Positions 17,459-25,138 of a stretch of 64,000 nt of DNA are shown here, one piece after another; the first letter of the stretch is position 1, and the number at the start of each line of letters is the position of its first letter. The notes beneath the pieces are model-generated. The model was not told where the DNA came from. It searched no databases and saw only the letters and a list, made by a program, of their open reading frames with translations. The position numbers and the translations under genes were made by a program. The stretch is taken from assembly GCA_025548565.1 (NCBI GenBank), contig JAJLPB010000011.1, forward strand, positions 1 through 64,000, given 5' to 3'. This DNA comes from Rugamonas sp. A1-17 (GTDB lineage Bacteria > Pseudomonadota > Gammaproteobacteria > Burkholderiales > Burkholderiaceae_D).

Positions 17459-18184
17459 TTATTGTTTGATTTTGGCGAACTTCTCTTCAAGAGCCTTGGT
17501 GTCGATCGCGCCAGGCACGCGTGTGCCGTCGGCGAAGAAGATGGCCGGGGTGCCGGAGACGCCCAACTTGTGGCCCAGCGCCAGCACGTCCTGGTTCGGC
17601 GATTCGCAGGCTTCCGCAGCGGCGGGAGCGGCCTTGTTGTTGACCATCCAGTCGTCCCAGGCCTTGCTGCGGTCCGGCGCGCACCAGATGTTCTTCGACT
17701 TGGTGAACGAGTCGTCGGCCAGGATGTTGTACATGAAGGTGTAGACCGTGATGTTGTCGGTCTCCTTCAGCGTGGTCTGGCGGAAGCGCTTGCAGTAGCC
17801 GCAGTTGGGATCCTCGAACACCGCGATCACGCGCTTGCCATCGCCCTTGACGGTCTTGATGGCCTTATCCAGCGGCAGGTCGGAGAACTTAATCTTGTTG
17901 ATCTCTTCCAGCCGTTCCTTGGTCAGGTCGGTGCTGGTGGTCAGATTGAACACATGGCCGGAGAACAGATACGTGCCTGTTTTATCGGTGTACAGGATGT
18001 CGTTGCCGATGCGGACTTCATACAGGCCGGCATACGGTGTCTCCTTGACCGAATCGACTTTCACGTTCGCGCCGAGGCGCGGTTCGACCAGCTTCTTGAT
18101 CGCATCCGTGGACGGGGTCTCCGCGCTCACGCAGGACGCCATCAGCGCCGACAACAACAACAAAACGGTCTTACTCTTTCTCAT
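17459..18184 (-). CDS. dsbC: DsbC-type thiol:disulfide interchange protein
   Basis: A 241-residue periplasmic disulfide isomerase. A signal peptide ends around residue 21; there follow a dimerisation domain (VEPRLGANVKVDSVKETPYAGLYEV) and a thioredoxin fold with active site Cys128-Gly-Tyr-Cys131 (FEDPNCGYCKRF) and a cis-Pro loop (GVSGTPAIFF). A second Cys pair (IWCAP, EACESP) matches the structural disulfide of DsbC. It lies 38 bases downstream of the UbiH-family gene, on the same strand. Confidence 0.92.
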   Translation of the reverse strand: MRKSKTVLLLLSALMASCVSAETPSTDAIKKLVEPRLGANVKVDSVKETPYAGLYEVRIGNDILYTDKTGTYLFSGHVFNLTTSTDLTKERLEEINKIKFSDLPLDKAIKTVKGDGKRVIAVFEDPNCGYCKRFRQTTLKETDNITVYTFMYNILADDSFTKSKNIWCAPDRSKAWDDWMVNNKAAPAAAEACESPNQDVLALGHKLGVSGTPAIFFADGTRVPGAIDTKALEEKFAKIKQ

Positions 18185-18222
18185 AACATCTCCGATGACG
18201 ACACGAACCCACTGGCACGGGC

Positions 18223-19440
18223 CTATTTTCCCATCGCGTGGGAGATCAGGCGGCGCTTCAGCACAGGTAATTTATCCAGCAAGTTTAATCCGAAATTGCG
18301 AACCACGCGCAGTGGCTCGATATCCGCCCCGAACAGGCGCGCAAGGCCGTCGGTGGTGAGCTGCATCAGCAGCACATCCTCCTTGCGGGCGCGCTCGTAG
18401 CGGGCCAGCACGCGGGCGTCGCCGATGCCGCGCTGCGCCTCGCGCTCGCCCAGGGTCTTGACCAGTTGCGCCACGTCGGCGAAGCCCAGGTTCATGCCAT
18501 GGCCGGCCAGCGGATGGACCACGTGCGCGGCGTCGCCCACCAGCGCCACGCGCGGTGCGCTCATGGCGTGCGGGAGAATCAGGCGCAGGGGGAAGTCGCG
18601 CACCAGCTCCGGCTGCAGCGGGGTCAAGGCACCCAGTTTGTCGGCGGCGTAGACGGCCAGGCGGTCGGCGATCTGCCGTGCCGATTCGGCGCGCAGCGTA
18701 TCGGCCAGCGCTTCCGGCGCCGACCACACCAGCGACACCTGGTCGCCTGGCAGCGGCAGCAGCGCCACGATGCCCTCGGTGCCGGTGAACCATTGATAGG
18801 CGGCGCCGTGGTGCGGCTTGGCGCAGGCGAAGTTGGAGACCACCGCGCGCTGGTTGTAGCTGCGGTAATCGAGGCCGATGTCGCACTGCCCGCGCACCCA
18901 CGACTGGGCGCCGTCGGCGCCGACCACAAGCGCGGCCTTGATGCTGGAGCCGTCGTCCAGCTGCACGGAGGCGCTGTCGTCGCCGCGCAGCAGGCCGGTG
19001 GCGCGGCCTTGGACCACGCGCACGTTCTGCGCGAACTTCAGGGCGGCGTCCAGCGCCTGTCCTATGTTCCGGTCTTCCATGATCCAGGCCAGCGTGCCGG
19101 TGTGGGCGCCATAGGCGTCGAAGGCCAGGCCGCCAGCCTGGGCGCCATCGCCGTGGACGATCATGGCGTCGACCGGCGCCACACGGGCGTGGTCCAGCGC
19201 CTGCCAGACCTTCAGCGACGACAGCAGATTGTGGGCGGTGTGGTTCAGCGCATAAACCCGCGCATCCCAGCCGGGGTCGGCGGCGGCCGGCCGGGCCGGA
19301 TGCGACGGCGGCCCGAGCAACGTGACACTGAAGCCGGCCTGGGCCAGGCCCAGCGCGGCGGTCTTGGCAATCGCGCCATCGCCAACAATACAGATATCAC
19401 TCTCGGTAACGCGCGCGGCGGGGGAGGATGGAATAGTCAT
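18223..19440 (-). CDS. UbiH/UbiF-family FAD-dependent hydroxylase
   Basis: A 405-residue flavoprotein monooxygenase of the ubiquinone-biosynthesis hydroxylase family. The N-terminal Rossmann loop is CIVGDGAIAKTAALGLAQAGF; VVGADGAQSWVRGQ is the DG motif; VALVGDAAHVVHPLAGHGMNLGFADV is the second FAD-binding signature. Probable role: a ring hydroxylation in ubiquinone synthesis; which carbon cannot be told. The start MTIPSSP at 19440 has no ribosome-binding site, but TATAAT lies only six bases upstream, so the mRNA may be leaderless. Divergent from tRNA-Phe. Confidence 0.9.
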   Translation of the reverse strand: MTIPSSPAARVTESDICIVGDGAIAKTAALGLAQAGFSVTLLGPPSHPARPAAADPGWDARVYALNHTAHNLLSSLKVWQALDHARVAPVDAMIVHGDGAQAGGLAFDAYGAHTGTLAWIMEDRNIGQALDAALKFAQNVRVVQGRATGLLRGDDSASVQLDDGSSIKAALVVGADGAQSWVRGQCDIGLDYRSYNQRAVVSNFACAKPHHGAAYQWFTGTEGIVALLPLPGDQVSLVWSAPEALADTLRAESARQIADRLAVYAADKLGALTPLQPELVRDFPLRLILPHAMSAPRVALVGDAAHVVHPLAGHGMNLGFADVAQLVKTLGEREAQRGIGDARVLARYERARKEDVLLMQLTTDGLARLFGADIEPLRVVRNFGLNLLDKLPVLKRRLISHAMGK

Positions 19441-19446
19441 CCAAAC

Positions 19447-19452
19447 ATTATA
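19447..19452 (-). promoter_or_regulatory. -10 box (TATAAT) just before the UbiH-family gene
   Basis: A perfect TATAAT on the minus strand, six bases upstream of the ATG at 19440. Transcription would begin at or beside the start codon. No good -35 box is seen at 16-18 bases spacing. Confidence 0.4.
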
Positions 19453-19479
19453 ACGTTTGTGCGCCCGAGAAATTCGCCC

Positions 19480-19507
19480 TTGCAATTTCGCTTAAGCCTG
19501 CTATAAT
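19480..19507 (+). promoter_or_regulatory. tRNA-Phe promoter
   Basis: TTGCAA (19480-19485), a 16-base spacer and TATAAT (19502-19507), ten bases before the tRNA 5' end. A strong sigma-70 type promoter. Confidence 0.8.
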
Positions 19508-19517
19508 TCTGCTCCTT

Positions 19518-19593
19518 GGCCTGGTAGCTCAGTTGGTAGAGCAGAGGATTGAAAATCCTTGTGTCGGTGGTTCGATTCCGCCCCGGGCCACCA
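19518..19593 (+). tRNA. tRNA-Phe (GAA), copy 1
   Basis: A complete 76-nucleotide tRNA with encoded CCA. The acceptor stem GGCCTGG pairs with CCGGGCC, the anticodon loop reads ATTGAAAAT (anticodon GAA) and the T-arm has GGTTCGATTCC. Copy 2 at 62480 has the same sequence. Its 3' half (19548-19592) is repeated exactly at 20591-20635. Confidence 0.98.
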
Positions 19594-19611
19594 AGAACAG
19601 TGTCAAAACAG

Positions 19612-19640
19612 AACGCCAACCCATGCAGGTTGGCGTTTTT
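19612..19640 (+). terminator. tRNA-Phe terminator, copy 1
   Basis: Stem AACGCCAACC with GGTTGGCGTT (10 bp), followed by a T-run. The same stem follows the second tRNA-Phe at 62572. Confidence 0.88.
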
Positions 19641-19693
19641 GTTTCCAGCGCGAGAAATGTTGGGCAACTTAATGTGCGGTTTAAGGTACTCCA

Positions 19694-20476
19694 CTACTCG
19701 GCCTTGAAACCTTTGCCGGTGGCGGCCCAGTAGATACCGCCATACAGATGATGCAGGAAGGTCTGATCACTGTAGCTGGCCGGAAGGTGGCCAAGCGCGG
19801 TGTAGAACGCACGGCCGCCATCGTAGGACTGATACCAGCTCACCGGATGAAAGCCTTCCGTGCCCTTGCCCTCCCCGGGTACCGCCTTGTCCTTCGGTTG
19901 GTAGGTCGACTCATCCACCGTGAGCAAATAATGCAACTTGTCCGATTCGGCGGCGGTGAATTCGTACCATTCCTCGGTGACCAGCGCCCGCTTGGCGAAG
20001 CGGTCCATGCCGGGGAAGTTGCGGTCCTCCACCTTCAGCACAGCGGTCTGGATGGGGGGATGGGCACGGAACATGTGTCCCACCATCTTGCGGTACCATG
20101 GCCAGCCGTATTCGGTGTCGGATGCGCTGTGCACGCCCACATAACCGCCCCCCGCCTTGATGTAGCGCTCGAAGGCTCCACGCTGTTCGCCGTTGAGCAC
20201 ATCACCGGTGGTCAGCAGGAATACCACCGCCTGATATTTCGCCAGCTCCTTGTCGTTGATGACGCGATTGGGATCCTCGGTCCACATGACGTTGAAGTCG
20301 TGCAGCTTGCCGAGCTGCTCGATGGCGGCCACGCCGGCCGGGATCGAGTCGTGGTGCCAACCCGCTGTCTTGCTGAACACGAGCACATTGAATTGGGCGG
20401 CCTTCGCGCAGGCCAGTGGCGCCATGGCGGCCAGCACGAACAAAGACGTGAGCACCGGTTTCGACAAGAACCGCAT
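19694..20476 (-). CDS. ThuA-domain protein, secreted
   Basis: A 260-residue protein with a signal peptide (MRFLSKPVLTSLFVLAAMAPLACAKAA) and a ThuA-like domain, a class-I amidotransferase-type fold. Typical family stretches are LVFSKTAGWHHDSIP, AVVFLLTTGDVLN, GGGYVGVHSASDTEYGWPWY, and FYTALGHLPASYSD. ThuA proteins are tied to trehalose and other sugar use, and secreted ones often join sugar-degrading loci, but the activity of this type is not settled. AAAGGAGGG gives a perfect ribosome-binding site. It is the only gene between tRNA-Phe and a 45-bp copy of the tRNA 3' half, so it looks like the cargo of a tiny integrated element. Confidence 0.9.
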   Translation of the reverse strand: MRFLSKPVLTSLFVLAAMAPLACAKAAQFNVLVFSKTAGWHHDSIPAGVAAIEQLGKLHDFNVMWTEDPNRVINDKELAKYQAVVFLLTTGDVLNGEQRGAFERYIKAGGGYVGVHSASDTEYGWPWYRKMVGHMFRAHPPIQTAVLKVEDRNFPGMDRFAKRALVTEEWYEFTAAESDKLHYLLTVDESTYQPKDKAVPGEGKGTEGFHPVSWYQSYDGGRAFYTALGHLPASYSDQTFLHHLYGGIYWAATGKGFKAE

Positions 20477-20590
20477 CTGTCCCTCCTTTAAAATATCGAT
20501 GATGTTACGGGGGCAGTCTATCAGCGCTTGACGGCGCGCGTGGAGAGGCACGCCAGGTCGCTTGTTTTTGTCTGAGCTGCAGAGCCGCGT

Positions 20591-20635
20591 ATTGAAAATC
20601 CTTGTGTCGGTGGTTCGATTCCGCCCCGGGCCACC
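20591..20635. repeat. 45-bp direct repeat of the tRNA-Phe 3' half (attR-like)
   Basis: Identical over 45 bases to 19548-19592, from the anticodon loop to the CC of the tRNA 3' end. The repeat spacing is 1,043 bases. This is the footprint left by tyrosine-recombinase integration at a tRNA 3' end. No integrase gene lies between the two copies. Confidence 0.85.
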
Positions 20636-20637
20636 GG

Positions 20638-21747
20638 CTACTTGCGTTTGGACCGCGCCACCGCCAGCGGCCGCACCGTCTCCAGCAGGCTGACCAGGGT
20701 CTTGCCCGGCTCCTCCCATGGGATCATGTGGGCGGAATGCTCGAACCACACACCGCGCTTGTACGGCGCCTTGACGCGCTTGAGCCACTGGTCGGTCGGC
20801 ACCGACGGCGTGGTGTAGTCGTTGCGGCCCATGAACATCACCACCGGGATCGGGAAGCTGCGCACGTTGCGATAGTCGACGCGGAGGAACTCCGGCAGCA
20901 AGCGGCCCAGCGAGAACACATTGCCGGCGTCAATGGCGCTGACGTCGCAGTCGTTATACTCCGGCGACAGCTTGCCCGCGTCGTAGAAGTAATCCGAACT
21001 GTCGCGATAGGCGCTCAAGCCACCGTAATACTGCGCCCAGGTACGCTCCGTGACGATACGCTCGCGGGTGAGCGGCTGGTCGCCCGGATACGGCGCGATG
21101 GACGCCAGCTCCTTGATCGCCTTCTCGTTGTTGTGCGCCTTCGATTGCTCGACCGCGTAGTCAAAGCTGATGCGCTCATTCTCCTGGGTGCTGATCACCT
21201 GGCCGATGCCGACGTAGGCAAAGAATAGGTCCGGCCGCTTCAGCGCCGCGCCCATGCCGATCACCGTGCCCCAGCTGTGTCCCATCAGGATCACCTTGTC
21301 CTTGTGGTAGCGGGCCTTGATGTACTCGGCGACTTCGATCGCATCGTCGATGTAGCGCGGAATGTGGATGCTGTCGCCGAGGGTATCCGGCGCGGTTTCA
21401 TTGAAGGTCTTGCCGGCGCCGCGCTGGTCGTAATTGACGATGGTGAAGTATTCTTCGAGGGGACGCTGGAACTGCCAGATAGCCGGGATCAGCGGCGAGG
21501 CGGGACCGCCATGGACGAACAGGATCACGGGATTGTCCTTGTCTTGCCCGCGCACGTTGATCCATTGGTCGATGCCGCCGATCCTGGCCTTGTAGGCTTC
21601 CTGCACGCCGGACGGCGCGACGATGCGGCCCAGGTCCTTGATCACATCCCGCGCCTTGGCATACTCCGCCTGGCTCTTGCACTCCTGCCCCCAAACGCCG
21701 CCGCACAGCGACGCCAGCAGAACACCACCCATCAGAATTTTCTTCAT
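20638..21747 (-). CDS. Secreted alpha/beta hydrolase (proline iminopeptidase-like)
   Basis: A 369-residue alpha/beta hydrolase with a signal peptide (MKKILMGGVLLASLCGGVWG). HGGPASP forms the oxyanion region, GHSWGT holds the nucleophile Ser, GRNDYTTPSVPTDQW offers the acid and EHSAHMIPWEEP the catalytic His. The HGGP box and overall order resemble the S33 prolyl-aminopeptidase group, so peptide release from N-terminal Pro is plausible. The stop codon lies two bases from the tRNA-derived repeat, so integration happened immediately downstream of this gene. Confidence 0.88.
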   Translation of the reverse strand: MKKILMGGVLLASLCGGVWGQECKSQAEYAKARDVIKDLGRIVAPSGVQEAYKARIGGIDQWINVRGQDKDNPVILFVHGGPASPLIPAIWQFQRPLEEYFTIVNYDQRGAGKTFNETAPDTLGDSIHIPRYIDDAIEVAEYIKARYHKDKVILMGHSWGTVIGMGAALKRPDLFFAYVGIGQVISTQENERISFDYAVEQSKAHNNEKAIKELASIAPYPGDQPLTRERIVTERTWAQYYGGLSAYRDSSDYFYDAGKLSPEYNDCDVSAIDAGNVFSLGRLLPEFLRVDYRNVRSFPIPVVMFMGRNDYTTPSVPTDQWLKRVKAPYKRGVWFEHSAHMIPWEEPGKTLVSLLETVRPLAVARSKRK

Positions 21748-21912
21748 CGGCTCACAACCCTGAACATGAGGAAGATGCGATTCTAGCGTAGTGGGCGCGC
21801 GTCCGCCGCCGGGCGCTCCGCCGAAACTCTTATCAATATCGCCAGTCCAAGTCAGTACACGACTCTCGCCGCCTTTTTCCGCGAGTGATGACGATGAAAA
21901 GAGATAAACAAT

Positions 21913-23259
21913 ATGGGACTTTCACACTTCATCCTGGCAAACATGGACATCATCCTCGACAAGTGGGCCGAGTTTGCCTCCACCCTGGTTCCCGAAAAGC
22001 GCAAGTTCAATCGCGAAATCCTGATCGATCACGCCAGGCTGATGCTGGAAACCATCGCCGCCGATCTGCTGATCCCGGAATCGGCGTTCGAACAGATCGA
22101 GAAGTCCATGGGGCTCAGGGCGCTGGGGGCGGAGATCAGCGCGGCCACCCTGCACGGCGCTGCGCGCGAGGAGTCCGGCTTCACGCTGAACGCGACGGTC
22201 TCCGAATACCGGGCGCTGCGCGCCAGCGTCACCCGGCTGTGGGAGGAGCTGCCCGAAAACCAGCCCATGGCGCCGGAGGCCGTGGTCGACCTGGTGCGGT
22301 TCAACGAGGCGATCGACCAGGCTTTGAGGGACTCGGTCAACAGCTACTACGACGAGAAGGAACAGAAGATCCGCCTGTTCGACGCCATCCTGTCGTCCAC
22401 GCCCGATCTCAGCTGCATCTTCGACCTGGAGGGCAGGTTCACCTACGCCAACAAGGTCTTTCTCGAATTGCTGGGCATGCAGCTCGGCGACCTGGTCGGG
22501 AAAACCTACGCGGACTGCGGCATGCCCAACGCCGCCGAGAAGGACCGCCAGGTGCAGCAGGTCATCCATACCGGCCAGCCGGTGCGCGGCGAGTGCAGCT
22601 TCGCGCACCGGCCCGGGGACGGCGACCTGTACGAGTACATCCTCACCCCGGTCTATGATGAAAACGGCCGCATGGACGGCGTGGCCGGCACCTCGCGCAA
22701 TGTCACCGACCGCAAGGCGGCGGAGATCAGGAACTGGAAGCAGGCCAACTTCGATCCGCTGACCGGCCTGCCGAACCGCTGCCTGTTTCACAACCGGCTG
22801 GAGCAGGAGGTCCTGCACGCCACCCGCAGCGGCGGCCCGATCGCCCTGCTGTTCGTCGATCTCGACAAATTCAAGGAGGCGAACGACCGGTTCGGCCACG
22901 AGGCCGGCGACCGGGTGTTGCAGTACGCCTCGGCGCGCATGCGCGCGTGCGTGCGCGAAACCGACACCGTCGCCCGCCTCGGCGGCGACGAATTCACCAT
23001 CATCCTGCAGGACCTGAACGAGAACGGCCACGCGGAAAACGTGGCACGCAAGATCCTGGGCCAGATGCAAAGGCCGTTTCACGTCAGGCAGCAGGCGATC
23101 CACATCTCGGCCAGCATCGGCATCGCGCTGGCGCCCTTCGACGCCGACACCCCGGAGGAGCTGATGCGCGACGCCGACCACGCCATGTACCTGTCCAAGG
23201 AAGCCGGCTGCAACTGCTTCAGGTTTTACTCACGCCCGCACCACAACCACATCCCCTAG
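21913..23259 (+). CDS. RsbRD-PAS-GGDEF diguanylate cyclase
   Basis: A 448-residue cytosolic protein. Residues 1-145 resemble the RsbRD N-terminal sensor domain (DKWAEFASTL..., EYRALRASVTRLWEEL, RFNEAIDQALRDSV). A PAS domain follows (FDAILSSTPDLSCIFDLEGRFTYANKVF, about 150-270), then a GGDEF domain (LGGDEFTIIL near residue 357). RETD five residues before GGDEF is the RxxD inhibitory site. It should make cyclic di-GMP under control of a ligand or redox cue sensed by the N-terminal modules. No EAL domain. The ribosome-binding site is weak (GAGA, nine bases away). Confidence 0.92.
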   Translation: MGLSHFILANMDIILDKWAEFASTLVPEKRKFNREILIDHARLMLETIAADLLIPESAFEQIEKSMGLRALGAEISAATLHGAAREESGFTLNATVSEYRALRASVTRLWEELPENQPMAPEAVVDLVRFNEAIDQALRDSVNSYYDEKEQKIRLFDAILSSTPDLSCIFDLEGRFTYANKVFLELLGMQLGDLVGKTYADCGMPNAAEKDRQVQQVIHTGQPVRGECSFAHRPGDGDLYEYILTPVYDENGRMDGVAGTSRNVTDRKAAEIRNWKQANFDPLTGLPNRCLFHNRLEQEVLHATRSGGPIALLFVDLDKFKEANDRFGHEAGDRVLQYASARMRACVRETDTVARLGGDEFTIILQDLNENGHAENVARKILGQMQRPFHVRQQAIHISASIGIALAPFDADTPEELMRDADHAMYLSKEAGCNCFRFYSRPHHNHIP

Positions 23260-23288
23260 CCCATCCGCATCAAATTTATGTTGCGTTC

Positions 23289-23322
23289 ATTTCATATGTC
23301 AGATATTGTTGACACATGAAAT
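23289..23322. promoter_or_regulatory. Inverted repeat upstream of the DUF4386 gene
   Basis: ATTTCATATGTC (23289-23300) and GACACATGAAAT (23311-23322) are inverted repeats matching at 11 of 12 positions, with a 10-base spacer. Their spacing suits a dimeric regulator. The cognate regulator is unknown. Confidence 0.4.
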
Positions 23323-23377
23323 TGAAAATATCTTAACCGGGCGCGCATCCGGCGCCACTTTCTTTAAGGGCAGCAGC

Positions 23378-24088
23378 ATGAACACACTCAGCAAAAACGC
23401 CAGGGTCGCAGGCTTCTTCTACCTGCTGGTCATCCTGATCGCGCCGTTACGCCTGGTCTACATCCCCAGCAAGCTGTTCGTCAACGGCGACACCGCCGCG
23501 ACCATCGCCGGTATCGCCACCCACGAACAGCTGTTCCGCTTCGGCATCGCCGGCGACCTGGTCACCGGCGCCGTCAGCCTGGTGCTGACCTTCACGCTGT
23601 ACCGGCTGTTCCGGGACGTGAACAAGAACACCGCCCTGCTGATGCTGATGCTGGGCTTCATGGACACGCCGCTGTATTTCTTCAACACGCTCAACGACAT
23701 GGCCACGCTGATCCTGGTGCAGGGCCCCGACTTCCTGGCCGGCTTCAGCAAGGTCCAGCGCGACGGCCTGGCGACCATGTTCCTGCGGGTGCACGGCATG
23801 ATGACCTATGCCTCGGAAATCTTCTGGGGCCTGTGGCTGTTCCCGCTGGCGGCGCTGGTGTACCGCAGCGGTTTCCTGCCGCGCTTCCTGGCGGTCTGGC
23901 TGGCCATCAACGGCTTCGCCTACCTGGCGCTGAGCTACGCCGGCCTGCTGCGCCCGGAATGGAACGACCTGGTCGCCGGCATCGCCTTCCCTCTCCAGCT
24001 GGGCGAGGTGGCCTTCGCGCTGTGGATCCTGGTGTTGGGCGCGAAGCAACGCCCGGCCGCAGCCTTGCGCACCCCGCTGGCCGCATGA
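23378..24088 (+). CDS. DUF4386-type membrane protein
   Basis: A 236-residue protein with about six hydrophobic segments, starting MNTLSKNARVAGFFYLLVILIAPLRLVYIP, the usual opening of DUF4386 proteins. Conserved internal words are ATIAGIATHEQLFRFGIAGDL and LFPLAALVYRSGFLPRFLAVWL. Function unknown; the family is often found near regulators of stress or resistance. The ATG at 23378 has AAGGG ten bases upstream; the frame is open from 23306, but the part before 23378 does not look like protein of this family. Confidence 0.85.
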   Translation: MNTLSKNARVAGFFYLLVILIAPLRLVYIPSKLFVNGDTAATIAGIATHEQLFRFGIAGDLVTGAVSLVLTFTLYRLFRDVNKNTALLMLMLGFMDTPLYFFNTLNDMATLILVQGPDFLAGFSKVQRDGLATMFLRVHGMMTYASEIFWGLWLFPLAALVYRSGFLPRFLAVWLAINGFAYLALSYAGLLRPEWNDLVAGIAFPLQLGEVAFALWILVLGAKQRPAAALRTPLAA

Positions 24089-24096
24089 GGTAGACT

Positions 24097-24110
24097 TTGA
24101 CTTGGATCAA
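24097..24110. promoter_or_regulatory. FNR/Anr-like box upstream of the deacetylase-acetyltransferase operon
   Basis: TTGAC-TTGG-ATCAA matches the TTGAT-N4-ATCAA consensus at nine of ten half-site positions. It lies 78 bases before the HDAC-like start codon. A near twin lies before trhP at 27834. Confidence 0.6.
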
Positions 24111-24188
24111 CGAAAAGTTTGATCGGGCTCATTACACTCAATTCAAGCTACCTTCGTTTCATCCTCGTCAACGCATACCAAGGCCCCG

Positions 24189-25118
24189 ATGCTGCCAGCC
24201 TACATCTCGCACCCCGATTGCCTGAAGCACGCCATGGGCGACCAGCACCCCGAATGCCCGGAGCGCATCGGCGCGGTCAGCGACATGTTGCTGATCAAGG
24301 GCCTGCTGGACTTCATGCAGCCGTGCGAGGCGCCGCTGGCCACCGAGCAGCAACTGGCGCAAGCCCATTCCAGCCTGTACATCCACACCCTGGCCGCGCT
24401 GTCGCCTCGCGAGGGTTCGGTGCAGGTCGACCCGGACACCAGCATGAACCCGCATACCTACCAGGCCGCGCTGCGCGCCGCCGGCGCCGCCGTGCTGGCC
24501 ACCGACCTGGTGCTGACCAAGGGCGCCGGCACCGCCTTCTGCAACGTGCGCCCGCCCGGCCACCATGCCGAGTACGGCGCCGCCGGCGGCTTCTGCTTCT
24601 TCAACAACGCGGCGGTCGGCATCCGCCACGCGCTCAATGTGCACGGCCTGGAGCGCGTGGCGCTGGTCGATTTCGACGTCCACCACGGCAACGGCAGCGA
24701 GGACATCCTGCGCGACGACGAGCGCGTGCTGATGTGCTCGATCTTCGAGGACAAGCTGTATCCGTTCTGCGGCAACGTTCCGCGCGGCGCCAACATGGTC
24801 AACGTGGCGCTGCCGGCGCGCTCCGGCGGCGAACTGCTGCGCCAGGCCGTGACCGAACAATGGCTGCCGGCGCTGGAGCGCTTCCAGCCGCAGCTGATCT
24901 TCATCTCGGCCGGCTTCGACGGCCACCGCGACGATGACATGGGCAACCTCGGCCTGGTCGAAGCCGACTACGCCTGGATCACCAAACAGATCGTCGCCGT
25001 CGCCGCCCGCCACTGCCTGGGCCGCATCGTCTCCTGCTTGGAGGGCGGCTACGAGCTGTCGTCGCTGGCGCGCAGCGCGGCGGCCCACGTCAAAGTCCTG
25101 CTCGGCATGGACGACTAA
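24189..25118 (+). CDS. HDAC-type (AcuC-like) deacetylase
   Basis: A 309-residue zinc-dependent deacetylase of the histone deacetylase superfamily. Key residues are in RPPGHHAEYGAAGGFCFFNN (tandem His), LVDFDVHHGNGSE (metal Asp and His) and GFDGHRDDDMGNL (metal Asp). Bacterial members remove acetyl groups from lysines or from polyamines. Only 20 bases separate it from the next gene, a Pat-type acetyltransferase, and both lie behind an FNR-like box. I infer an eraser/writer pair for protein acetylation, like AcuC with AcuA. Confidence 0.92.
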   Translation: MLPAYISHPDCLKHAMGDQHPECPERIGAVSDMLLIKGLLDFMQPCEAPLATEQQLAQAHSSLYIHTLAALSPREGSVQVDPDTSMNPHTYQAALRAAGAAVLATDLVLTKGAGTAFCNVRPPGHHAEYGAAGGFCFFNNAAVGIRHALNVHGLERVALVDFDVHHGNGSEDILRDDERVLMCSIFEDKLYPFCGNVPRGANMVNVALPARSGGELLRQAVTEQWLPALERFQPQLIFISAGFDGHRDDDMGNLGLVEADYAWITKQIVAVAARHCLGRIVSCLEGGYELSSLARSAAAHVKVLLGMDD

Positions 25119-25138
25119 CCTTCTCACCACCGCCCATC

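Noticed and set aside
19437..19694. 85-codon minus-strand frame across tRNA-Phe (contains GGPGRNRTTDTRIF)
   Set aside because: This peptide is the reverse translation of the tRNA gene, a common annotation artefact.
24118..24131. Second FNR-like half site TTGAT before the deacetylase gene
   Set aside because: The right half (CTCAT) does not match ATCAA.
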